NCBI GenBank assembly: GCA_905187815.1
Contig: CAJJJM010000009.1
Coordinates: 1 to 55,040 of the forward strand
Length of the DNA: 55,040 bases
Reading direction: 5' to 3'
Origin: an uncultured Methanomassiliicoccaceae archaeon
GTDB taxonomy: Archaea > Thermoplasmatota > Thermoplasmata > Methanomassiliicoccales > Methanomethylophilaceae
Shown here piece after piece: positions 15,321-23,417 of this stretch. The notes below the pieces were generated by a model. It was not told where the DNA came from, did no database searches, and saw only the letters and a program-made list of their open reading frames with translations. The position numbers and the translations under genes were made by a program. Each line of letters opens with the position of its first letter. Position 1 is the first letter of the stretch.

Positions 15321-16721
15321 ATGACAAGTGCCGAGTACAGCGAATCCGATAGCAGGAATGTCTTGGCGGCATGCTGCTTCGCCGCGTTCATCGCTCCACT
15401 GCTGGGGACAATGATGAACCTGTCCCTGGTGAGCATAGGCCAGGAGTTCGGCGTCGGATCCCATGCCCTGGCATACGTCAACACGTCCTTCCTGCTGTCA
15501 TCGGTCATCTTCATGGTCCCGATGACCAGGATCGGCGACATATACGGCAAGAGGGCGATGTTTCTGGCAGGTGTGGCCCTCACAGCCCTCGCATCGTTTC
15601 TGGCAGCGTTCTCGCCGGACTTCTGGTTCCTCATCGGATGCAGGGTCCTGATGGGGGTCGGGTCCGCCGCGGTCATGACCACCAGCATATCGATGATCAC
15701 CGATGTGTTCCCGTCAGTCCGCCGCGGAGCGGCGATAGGGATTCAGACCATGTGCTCATATGTGGGGTTCGCCGCCGGACCTCCGCTCGGAGGCGCGATG
15801 AACGACATATTCGGATGGGGCAGCCTGTTCCTTCTCATAGTTCCCATATCGTTGCTCGCCGTGGCGTCGATGTCACTGTTCAAAGGGGAGATCCGTCCGG
15901 ATGAGGGAGGGTCCTTCGATCACAAGGGGTCGCTGCTCTACGGCGTCGGCATGATGCTGGGCATGCTCGGCATGGTCAACCTGCCGGAGCCATGGGCCGC
16001 CGTCAGCCTTGTCGCCGGCCTGGCGGTCCTTGTGGTGTTCGTGAGGTGGCAGCTCTCATGCGCATCCCCGGTTCTGAACGTCAGGCTGTTCAGGGGACGC
16101 GTGTTCTCGGGCTCTTGTCTGGCCGCGTTCCTGAACTATATGGCGTCATGCTCCCTCTCGTACTTCCTGGCCCTGTATCTCCAGAGCATCGGTGGGCTGT
16201 CGTCCATGGAGGCCGGGCTTCTGATGATCATCCAGCCTGCCGTGCAGGCGGTCGGAACGCCCTATTTCGGCAGGATCTCAGACAGGATGGGGGACAAGCG
16301 CATCCTTCCGACGGCAGGCATGCTGATCACGGCGGCGGGTATATCGACGGTGATGCTGTACGACACCGCGCCGTCGTTCCCGCTGACTGTCCTGACGATG
16401 ATCCTGGTGGGGCTCGGCCTGTCGGTGTTCTGCGCACCGAACACGTCGGTCATCATGGGCTCCGTGGACCCGAGGTCCACAGGGGAGGCGTCGGCCATGG
16501 TGGCCGTCATGAGGCAGACCGGCATGATGGTGAGCATGGGCATCGCGATGCTGTTCATCTCCATGATAATGGGCTCTGCGGACGACATAGTCCCCGGGAC
16601 ATACGGGAGTTTCATCGAGGTCCTCAGATGCTCCTTCGCCGTATGCACTGTGGCATGCATCCTCGGTGCCGCGGTGTCCATGATGAGGGGCCGGGGTTCA
16701 GCCGAGGCTAATTCGTTTTAA
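15321..16721 (+). CDS. MFS transporter, DHA2/EmrB-QacA type (tandem copy 2)
   Basis: The 466-residue paralog of the previous gene keeps all its motifs: MMNLSLVSIGQEFG, MTRIGDIYGKRAMF, RVLMGVGSAAVMTTS and GFAAGPPLGGAMND, with about fourteen membrane helices. I chose ATG 15321 because GGGGGAG at 15308-15314 is spaced well upstream; an in-frame ATG at 15306 overlaps that site. It lies only 66 bases from the upstream copy, so cotranscription is likely. A proton-driven exporter is expected; no regulator gene is adjacent. Confidence 0.85.
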   Translation: MTSAEYSESDSRNVLAACCFAAFIAPLLGTMMNLSLVSIGQEFGVGSHALAYVNTSFLLSSVIFMVPMTRIGDIYGKRAMFLAGVALTALASFLAAFSPDFWFLIGCRVLMGVGSAAVMTTSISMITDVFPSVRRGAAIGIQTMCSYVGFAAGPPLGGAMNDIFGWGSLFLLIVPISLLAVASMSLFKGEIRPDEGGSFDHKGSLLYGVGMMLGMLGMVNLPEPWAAVSLVAGLAVLVVFVRWQLSCASPVLNVRLFRGRVFSGSCLAAFLNYMASCSLSYFLALYLQSIGGLSSMEAGLLMIIQPAVQAVGTPYFGRISDRMGDKRILPTAGMLITAAGISTVMLYDTAPSFPLTVLTMILVGLGLSVFCAPNTSVIMGSVDPRSTGEASAMVAVMRQTGMMVSMGIAMLFISMIMGSADDIVPGTYGSFIEVLRCSFAVCTVACILGAAVSMMRGRGSAEANSF

Positions 16722-16770
16722 GAATAGCTAATTGACAACTGTTATAAACCTCCCCGATATGGGGAACGTC

Positions 16771-17793
16771 ATGAAAGCGGCGGATGAGAACTACGAATTC
16801 CAGAAGGTCATTGTCGTCCTGGGGTTTACCCTGCTCATCATCAAGTACATCGCGTACTTCCTGACGGGATCCGTCGCCATCTTCACAGATGCGACCGAGT
16901 CCATCGTCAACGTGGTCGCGGCCTGCATCGGCATGTATGCGCTGTACCTCTCCGCCCAGCCCCCAGACAAGACCCACCCCTTCGGTCACGGGAAGATCGA
17001 GATCATCTCGTCCGCCATAGAGGGGACGATGATCATGGTTGCCGGCGGACTGATCATCCTGGAGTCGGTGCAGTCATTCTTCAATCCCGGGGAGATCTCC
17101 GACCTGGACATCGGTCTCGTCCTGGTCGCTCTTGCGGCCGTGGCGAACTACGTCGTCGGGAGGATCGCCATCGCCAAGGGCAGGAAGAGCCGCTCCCCCG
17201 CGCTCGAGGCCAGCGGCAAGCATCTCTGCTCGGACACCTACTCGTCGGTCGGGATCATCATCGGACTGATCGTGGTCTACGTTGCGATGTATCTGGGATA
17301 CGACGCACGCTGGCTGGATTCATCAATCGCGGTGGTCTTCGGTGTCATCATCATGTATACGGGATTCGGCGTCATCCGCAAGTCCGCGGACGATACCATG
17401 GACCGTGCGGACGAGGAGCTCATCAAGGAGGTCTCCGACATCATCAACGAGTACAGGCACGACGACTGGATCGACGTGTACAACCTCCGCATGATCAAGT
17501 ACGGACCCAAGATATACATCGACATGAAGGTCGTGTTCCCTAGGACGATGACGGTCGGGATGGTCGACGCGGAGAAGGCGGAGATCGACGAGGCGGTCAC
17601 GGCCAAGTACGGGGACTCCGTGGAGACCTCGATCAACTGCATCCCATGCAGCGATTTCCACTGCCGTCACTGCTCCAGGAACTGCTTCCAGAGGGCGATG
17701 GAGTTCGAGTCCAAGCTGGAGTGGAGCCCCACGAGGATGGTCAACCCGCACACCCACGCCCCCGGGAACCTGGTCACGATCAAGAAGGGGTAA
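16771..17793 (+). CDS. Cation diffusion facilitator (CDF) metal transporter
   Basis: The 340-residue protein has the CDF plan: six membrane helices, then a soluble domain from about residue 200. Metal-site motifs are visible in helix 2 (FTDATESIVN) and helix 5 (KHLCSDTYSS), with HPFGHGKIE between. The C-terminus adds a Cys/His cluster (CIPCSDFHCRHCSRNC), unusual for the family, which could bind metal as a sensor or donor site. Zn, Fe, Co or Mn export is expected. TATAAA at 16743-16748 lies 28 bases before ATG 16771, supporting a leaderless start there over ATG 16759 and TTG 16732. Confidence 0.88.
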   Translation: MKAADENYEFQKVIVVLGFTLLIIKYIAYFLTGSVAIFTDATESIVNVVAACIGMYALYLSAQPPDKTHPFGHGKIEIISSAIEGTMIMVAGGLIILESVQSFFNPGEISDLDIGLVLVALAAVANYVVGRIAIAKGRKSRSPALEASGKHLCSDTYSSVGIIIGLIVVYVAMYLGYDARWLDSSIAVVFGVIIMYTGFGVIRKSADDTMDRADEELIKEVSDIINEYRHDDWIDVYNLRMIKYGPKIYIDMKVVFPRTMTVGMVDAEKAEIDEAVTAKYGDSVETSINCIPCSDFHCRHCSRNCFQRAMEFESKLEWSPTRMVNPHTHAPGNLVTIKKG

Positions 17794-17858
17794 ACGGCGG
17801 TTCCCGCCGGCCCCTGGATGACGCGCAGTTTATAATTCGGACCTCAGATTCGCAGGTC

Positions 17859-18440
17859 ATGGCACAGCCCGAAGTTCCCAAGGAGGTCGCCGAGGCGGGT
17901 CTCGACGACTGGTATCAGACCCTCAGCGATCCAGACAGGGTCAAGCTCCGCAGATATCTCGCAGGCATCGACACCTCGTCTCCGCAGGCGTTCCTCGTCC
18001 AGCTCATGGGAAGGGCGACCGAGGACCACAACTACGGTCTGTCGGTGACCGCCGGGAAGTATGCGGAGACCCACGAGATGGACGATTACAGCAGGTTCGT
18101 CATCACCGAGGGGTACATAGAGGGGCTGTTCGGAGCCGAGAGGTACGATGAGGCGAAGGAGGCCTGCGCCAGGAACCTGGACCTCTTCCCGCTCATCAGG
18201 GAGCGCTATCTCGCCGAGAACGGGGGATCACTTCCTAAGCACATGTCATGCCGCAACAGGCTCATCGACATCGTGATCGGGGTGGAGTCCGGATACGACA
18301 TGGCCGACGAGATCCTGACACAGTACGTCAGGATGGGTCTCATCGACGAGGAGGAGAAGGCCTACAGGCTCCAGAGCATCAAGATCCACAGGATGCAGAA
18401 GACCTTCGACAACCTGTTCATCTACCGTCCGAAGGAATGA
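17859..18440 (+). CDS. Conserved helical protein, unknown function
   Basis: The 193-residue protein is soluble, mostly helical and acidic, with TPR-like character (MTD-like spacing around residues 50-100: FVITEGYIEGLFGAERYDEAKEACARNL). I do not recognise a named family. TTTATAATT at 17829-17837 lies about 26 bases before ATG 17859, so the transcript is probably leaderless, and in-frame sequence upstream of the ATG overlaps the CDF gene and is not part of it. Its 3' end overlaps the convergent NIF3-like gene by 23 bases. Confidence 0.6.
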   Translation: MAQPEVPKEVAEAGLDDWYQTLSDPDRVKLRRYLAGIDTSSPQAFLVQLMGRATEDHNYGLSVTAGKYAETHEMDDYSRFVITEGYIEGLFGAERYDEAKEACARNLDLFPLIRERYLAENGGSLPKHMSCRNRLIDIVIGVESGYDMADEILTQYVRMGLIDEEEKAYRLQSIKIHRMQKTFDNLFIYRPKE

Positions 18441-18756
18441 CGGACTTCCAGGGGATCATCGGGATCACGTCGATGGCCGGCTCCTCGTAGGGATGCGCCC
18501 TGCGGACGGCGTCCACGGCCGCTCCCAGATCCCCCTCCAGGACCGCGAACTCCAGGCGGACCTCCTCGGCGACGGTAACCTCCCCGATCCTCCCGTCGTA
18601 CGGGTCCGATCCCTCCAGGGCCCTCCAGCATCCCATGACGGGCCACCATGAGAACACGTGGTCGTAGCCCGGGTAGATGGGCGTGACGACGCCGTCCAGG
18701 GCGTCCATGAGGGCCTCGAGATGGTCATTCGGAACGTTCACACCGATTTTGTACAC
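18418..18756 (-). CDS. Stand-alone NIF3/YqfO-like domain protein
   Basis: The 112-residue protein matches the small domain inserted in NIF3-family (YqfO, DUF34) proteins: YKIGVNVPNDHLEAL, YDHVFSWWPVMG, RALEGSDPYDGRIGEV and AHPYEEPAIDV. Stand-alone versions exist in bacteria and archaea; function is unknown, with metal or nucleotide binding proposed. No ATG is available at the domain start, so I infer GTG at 18756. That places the start inside the end of the upstream PHP gene (32 bases of overlap), which implies coupled translation. Confidence 0.65.
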   Translation of the reverse strand: MYKIGVNVPNDHLEALMDALDGVVTPIYPGYDHVFSWWPVMGCWRALEGSDPYDGRIGEVTVAEEVRLEFAVLEGDLGAAVDAVRRAHPYEEPAIDVIPMIPWKSVIPSDGR

Positions 18757-19789
18757 GACCGAGTCCAGGCACGTTCCCCCTGCTTGATTCCATCTTGTCC
18801 ACAGCGGCGATGATCGACTGGAGCCTCCCGTCGCCGGCTCCCGGGCCTCCGTTGGCATCCACCTCCTTGACGATCTCCTCGATGGCGACCAGGCGGTCCG
18901 GGATCCATGCGGTGAAGTCCTTGCCGGTCTTCTTCAGGAAGGAGGTGCTGAGGATGGTCGCGATGAACGACATCGGCGGGACGACGTAGAGGGTCCCGGC
19001 GAATATCGCAGTCGCCTTCTTCAGGTCGGTGATGCTGTTGATCTTCTCGATGAGATGGTCGTGTGGGACGCTCTTCAGCCTCCCCAGCAGAGATTGGAAA
19101 AGGAGCCTCTGCCCTCCGATGACCACGTCGACGCTCCACTGGACCTGGCCGAACACTGGCGCCGGCTCGCCCACGGCCACGGTGGACCTGTTGAGGACGG
19201 CCCTCCTGAAGTCCTCCGCGGTGTTCCCGGAGAACTCCGTCCAGTTGTATCCGGATGTGTACACCGAATGCGCGTCGCTGCCCGACATCTCGGCCCACCG
19301 GCCGGGATAGCGGTCCATCACCAGCCTGGCGAACATGTTGGAGTATGCATCGGGGTGGCCGCCGTTGATCGTCTCGAATCCGTCGATGTCCAGGTCCAGG
19401 ATGCGCTCCTGGAGGCCGGGGGCGTGCATGCTGAACGGATGCGGGGCTATCGCCAGTCCTCCCTGGGACCTGATGATGTCGACGGTCTCCTCCACGGGCA
19501 GCCCGTACGGGATCTTCTCGTTGAGGAACAGCCCGATGATCTCCCCGTCGGCGGTGGTGACCTCCTCGCCTGCGATGACCTCGATGTCGTCGAAGTTCTT
19601 CGCGTACTTCTGGGCTATGAACGCTCCGGCGATCTCGTCGTGGTCCGTGATCGCCATGACGTTCATGCCGAGCGCCCTCATCCTGTCGACCTGCTTCTCC
19701 GGCTGAGTGACCGACTCGGGGAACTTCATCACCCCGAGCTTGTTGAAGCCCGAGTACTCGGTGTGCAGGTGGGTGTCGGCTCTTCCCAT
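18725..19789 (-). CDS. PHP-domain metal-dependent phosphoesterase
   Basis: The 354-residue protein begins with the PHP motif DTHLHTEYSG, followed by VMAITDHDEIAG, VIAGEEVTTADGEIIGLF, IAPHPFSMHAP and MSGSDAHSVY, giving the His/Asp/Glu set for a trinuclear metal site. Relatives include TrpH-type phosphoesterases acting on nucleotides or short RNA. The C-terminal 130 residues, with a hydrophobic stretch (GTLYVVPPMSFIATILSTSF), are not part of the catalytic domain and are unrecognised. It forms an operon with the NIF3-like gene. Confidence 0.82.
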   Translation of the reverse strand: MGRADTHLHTEYSGFNKLGVMKFPESVTQPEKQVDRMRALGMNVMAITDHDEIAGAFIAQKYAKNFDDIEVIAGEEVTTADGEIIGLFLNEKIPYGLPVEETVDIIRSQGGLAIAPHPFSMHAPGLQERILDLDIDGFETINGGHPDAYSNMFARLVMDRYPGRWAEMSGSDAHSVYTSGYNWTEFSGNTAEDFRRAVLNRSTVAVGEPAPVFGQVQWSVDVVIGGQRLLFQSLLGRLKSVPHDHLIEKINSITDLKKATAIFAGTLYVVPPMSFIATILSTSFLKKTGKDFTAWIPDRLVAIEEIVKEVDANGGPGAGDGRLQSIIAAVDKMESSRGNVPGLGRVQNRCERSE

Positions 19790-19842
19790 GTGTCACGGAC
19801 CCTTCGCTTCTTGTAATATAGGTATCGGTCCATCCATTCGTC

Positions 19843-21609
19843 TCAGGCGTAGTAGTACTCGCCGCGGGACTTCTGCTCGCGGTCCAGCCTGGACTCGGGC
19901 TTGTTGATCCTGGGTCTGTGGGTGTCCGCATCCCTGCGGAATGTGATGTCGACGGCTGAGAGGAACTTGTTCATGCCGTCCCTCATGTCGAACGGCCCCT
20001 CGCCGATTCCGTGGTGACCCGGCTCGCCTCCGAAGACCATCATGGAGTCGGAGACCATGTCCAGGAAGTAGATGTCGTGGTCGACGATCATGGCGCTGCG
20101 GCCGGTCTTCTCCATCATGCGCCTGATGGTCTTCGCGGCGTTCATCCTCTGGTTGGAGTCCAGATAGGCGGATGGCTCGTCGAACAGGTAGATGTCGGCC
20201 TCCGATGCGAGGCATATCGTGATCGCGACCCTCTGCAGCTCTCCTCCGGACAGCTTGGCCACCTGCTTGTCCATCAGGTACTTGATGCCGAGGGGCTCGA
20301 CTACCTCCCCGTTGAAGAACCCGGAGGTGACCGTGTCGTAGTACTTCGAGTAGAGGAGGTCCTGAACCGTGCCGTCGAAGTCGCCGGATATGTACTGGGG
20401 CTTGTAGGCGACCTTCACCTTGTTGTCCATGGTGCCGGAGTCGACGTCGATGATGCCGGCCAGCATCTTGACGAACGTGGTCTTACCGGTGGCGTTCGGC
20501 CCCACAATCCCAACGGACTCGCCGATCCTGACGGCACCGCCGGTGATGTCCAGCCTGAACTCGCCGAAGTCCTTCCTCAGCTTGTCGAAGGAGATGAGGT
20601 CGGCGGTCTGCCAGTCGCCCCTGGGCGGCGAGGCCTCGAACTCGATCGGCCTGTCCCTGAACCTGATGTTCTCCTCGGGGAGGTATCCGTCAAGGTACAC
20701 GTTGATAGCCGTCCTGACCTGTCTCGCGAGGGTGAACACTCCGTAGGCCCCCTCCGAACCGTAGACGACGTTGACGTTGTCGGCGAGGAAGTCAAGGATG
20801 GCGAGGTCGTGCTCGATGACCATGACCTGCTTGTCGACGGCCAGGTCCTTGATGAGACGGGCCATCTTGACCCTCTGGTAGATGTCCAGGTAGGATGTGG
20901 GCTCGTCGAAGAAGTAGACGTCGGCCTCCTTCATCATGGTGGACGCCATGGCGACCCTCTGCAGCTCTCCTCCGGACAGCTTGGAGATATCCCTGTCGAT
21001 GACCTCGGTGAGGTCGAACGTCTCGGCGGCCTGGTCCACGGTCATGCGGTCCTGGACCTTGGATAGCAGGTCCCTGACGACCCCCTTGGCAGCGAGCGGG
21101 ATCTTGTCGACGTACTGCGGCTTGACGGCGACCTTCACCTTCCCGGCGTACACCCTCTCCAGGTAGTCGTGGAGCTCGGTGCCCGCGAAGTGCTGGAGGA
21201 CCTCCTCCTTGGTGGGAGGGTTGTCATAGTGGCCGAGGTTGGGGATCTCGGTTCCCGAGAGCATCCTGATCGCTGTGGTCTTACCGATACCGTTCGGACC
21301 GAGGATACCGGTCACCAGACCCTTCTTGGGGACGGGGAGACGATATAGGCGGAACGAGTTCTCACCGTACTGGTGGATCATGTCCTCCTTCAGTTCATCG
21401 GCCAGGCCGATGATCTTGACGGCCTCGAACTGGCATTTGTTCACGCAGATGCCGCATCCCTGGCAGAGCGTCTCGGAGATGATGGGCTTCCCCCTCTCGC
21501 CGAATGTGACGCACTCCACGCCCGTCCTGTTCAGGGGGCAGAACTTGGCGCATTCCTGGTTGCATTTCTTGTTCTGGCATCTGTCGTTCAGTACCGCCGC
21601 TATCCGCAT
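19843..21609 (-). CDS. ABCE1/Rli1 ribosome recycling ATPase
   Basis: The 588-residue protein has the ABCE1 order: an N-terminal ferredoxin domain with two cysteine sets (CQNKKCNQECAKFCP and CQGCGICVNKC), then two ABC domains with Walker A GPNGIGKTT and GPNATGKTT, signature LSGGELQRVA in both, and Walker B VYFFDEPTSYLD and IYLFDEPSAYLD. It splits post-termination ribosomes in archaea and eukaryotes. I favour ATG 21609 (MRIAAVLND, the usual start), with a TATA-like element (TTATAAAAAA, minus strand) about 23 bases upstream; ATG 21621 is also in frame. Confidence 0.95.
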   Translation of the reverse strand: MRIAAVLNDRCQNKKCNQECAKFCPLNRTGVECVTFGERGKPIISETLCQGCGICVNKCQFEAVKIIGLADELKEDMIHQYGENSFRLYRLPVPKKGLVTGILGPNGIGKTTAIRMLSGTEIPNLGHYDNPPTKEEVLQHFAGTELHDYLERVYAGKVKVAVKPQYVDKIPLAAKGVVRDLLSKVQDRMTVDQAAETFDLTEVIDRDISKLSGGELQRVAMASTMMKEADVYFFDEPTSYLDIYQRVKMARLIKDLAVDKQVMVIEHDLAILDFLADNVNVVYGSEGAYGVFTLARQVRTAINVYLDGYLPEENIRFRDRPIEFEASPPRGDWQTADLISFDKLRKDFGEFRLDITGGAVRIGESVGIVGPNATGKTTFVKMLAGIIDVDSGTMDNKVKVAYKPQYISGDFDGTVQDLLYSKYYDTVTSGFFNGEVVEPLGIKYLMDKQVAKLSGGELQRVAITICLASEADIYLFDEPSAYLDSNQRMNAAKTIRRMMEKTGRSAMIVDHDIYFLDMVSDSMMVFGGEPGHHGIGEGPFDMRDGMNKFLSAVDITFRRDADTHRPRINKPESRLDREQKSRGEYYYA

Positions 21610-21621
21610 GGTCGCGCCCAT

Positions 21622-21996
21622 CTTTTTTTATAATTTATATGTGACGACTGACCGTGGTGCTGGAGATGGCGTTAGCTCTCCTATATCGCCTGGGTTCTGA
21701 TAACGAATCTCGGTACGGTACCACCTCCGAACCATGGTTTCCCGATGATGCCGGGTTGTGGATCACGTCGGAGGCTGTGTGCAGGTCATGGGATTCCCCT
21801 GCAGGTCAGAAAGGACGGCATGGGCAAGAGCCTGTGGGCGGGGCGTTCCGCAAGTAGGTGCCACATCAGATGTCCCAACATGGATACGCGGTCGGCAATG
21901 TCCGGTGGCGCTGGGGGTATCGGATGTCAGGGGGCCCACACCTGATGCCCGCCCAGCCTACGTCACGATTTATATCACCCTGACTATCGCGCTTCG
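21622..21996. promoter_or_regulatory. Divergent intergenic region with two TATA boxes
   Basis: No gene is supported in this 375-base gap. TATA-like sequence at 21624-21638 serves the leftward ABCE1 gene. TTTATAT at 21968-21974 lies about 26 bases before the MATE gene ATG and implies a leaderless message. Confidence 0.5.
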
Positions 21997-23373
21997 ATGA
22001 CGGAGGAGACGGCGGGCACCAGGACACTACTGGGCGACCAGAGGAAGGGCGTGATAGCGCTCGCCATCCCCATCGGAGTCGCGCTGTTCTTCCAGCAGCT
22101 GAACAACATCGTCGACAGTCTGTGGGTGGCCGGTCTGGGCGGTTCAGCGATGAGCGCACTCGGGATCGTCTACCCGATCTATACGATCCTCATCGGCATC
22201 GGCAACGGCCTCGGCATAGGGGTCGGTGCGGCTATAGCCAGGAACATAGGCCAACGCAACCACGCCGATGCGAACAAGTCCGCCGCTCAAGGTGTGTTCA
22301 TAACAGCGGTCGTGAGCATAATCCTGACGCCGATACTCCTGCTCACGGCGGAGTACACCATGGTCCTGATGGGAGCGGGGGACACGGTGGGGGACTGCCT
22401 AGACTACGCGTACCCGATCTACCTGTCATCGTTCTTCGTCATCCTCAGCGGGGTGATGTCGGGGATGCTGCGCGGCGAGGGCGCGGCCAAGCGCTCCATG
22501 GCCATCCAGGTCATAGGCGCGCTGGTCAACATCGTCCTAGATCCCGTGTTCATCTACGTCCTGGACATGGGCGTCGCGGGTGCCGCCTGGGCGACCGTGG
22601 TCGCCTTCGTCGTGTCCTGCGTCATAGCATCCTATTGGTATCTCCGTGGCAAGGGCATGTACATAAGCATCCGCAGGTCCGACTACCGTCCTGACATGAG
22701 GATCTGCAGGGGCATCATGTCCGTCGGCGGTCCGGAGGCCCTCGAGCTGTCGATCATGTACCTGTTCAACATCTTCCTGAACTACATGGTCATCGAGTGC
22801 GGCGGGACAGACATGGTCGGTCTGTACTCCACCGGCTGGAGGATCGCCAACTTCATCCTTATCATCGCGCAGTCAATGGGAGGGGCCATGGTCGCGGTGT
22901 GCGCGGCGGAGTACGGCATGAAGCGGTTCGACATGATCCGCGATGCGTTCGGGTACTCGGTCAAGGTATCGATAATCTGGACTCTGGCACTGTCCGTGAT
23001 CCTCGCTCTGGGCGCAGGCGTGCTATCGTCGGTGTTCACCATCTCCGACGACCTGTCCTACCTACACGACGACATGACCCAGATGCTCTACTTCTTCGCC
23101 CTGTTCCTGCCGGTGATGTCCATGGTCTACACCGGCTCGTCCCTCATGCAGTCCATCGATAAGGCGACCGGGGCAATGGTCAACTCACTCGCCAGGAACA
23201 TCATAATGAGTCTGGCGTTCTTCGCGGCGACGGCTGTCTTCGGTACCCTCACATCCCTCTGGTGGATGATGGCCCTCTCAGAGATCCTCGGAGGGGTGAT
23301 GATGGGTGCCCATGCCATGATCGTGCTCCGCAGGACCGAGGCCCGCGAAGGCGAGTCGACCCCAGTATCATAA
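21997..23373 (+). CDS. MATE family efflux transporter
   Basis: The 458-residue protein has about twelve hydrophobic segments and MATE features: the N-terminal ALAIPIGVALFFQQLNNIVDS, GIGNGLGIGVGAAIARNIGQ in helix 2-3, YLSSFFVILSGVMSGMLRGEG, and a symmetrical second half with a comparable GRIAN-type start (TGWRIANFILIIAQSMGGA). MATE proteins export cationic drugs or metabolites using sodium or proton gradients. It ends 44 bases before the nitrogenase-like fusion gene in the same direction, so the two may share a transcript. Confidence 0.9.
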   Translation: MTEETAGTRTLLGDQRKGVIALAIPIGVALFFQQLNNIVDSLWVAGLGGSAMSALGIVYPIYTILIGIGNGLGIGVGAAIARNIGQRNHADANKSAAQGVFITAVVSIILTPILLLTAEYTMVLMGAGDTVGDCLDYAYPIYLSSFFVILSGVMSGMLRGEGAAKRSMAIQVIGALVNIVLDPVFIYVLDMGVAGAAWATVVAFVVSCVIASYWYLRGKGMYISIRRSDYRPDMRICRGIMSVGGPEALELSIMYLFNIFLNYMVIECGGTDMVGLYSTGWRIANFILIIAQSMGGAMVAVCAAEYGMKRFDMIRDAFGYSVKVSIIWTLALSVILALGAGVLSSVFTISDDLSYLHDDMTQMLYFFALFLPVMSMVYTGSSLMQSIDKATGAMVNSLARNIIMSLAFFAATAVFGTLTSLWWMMALSEILGGVMMGAHAMIVLRRTEAREGESTPVS

Positions 23374-23417
23374 TTGGTCCTGACCAGCTTATAATGCAGT
23401 AGGCGGATTATGGATGC

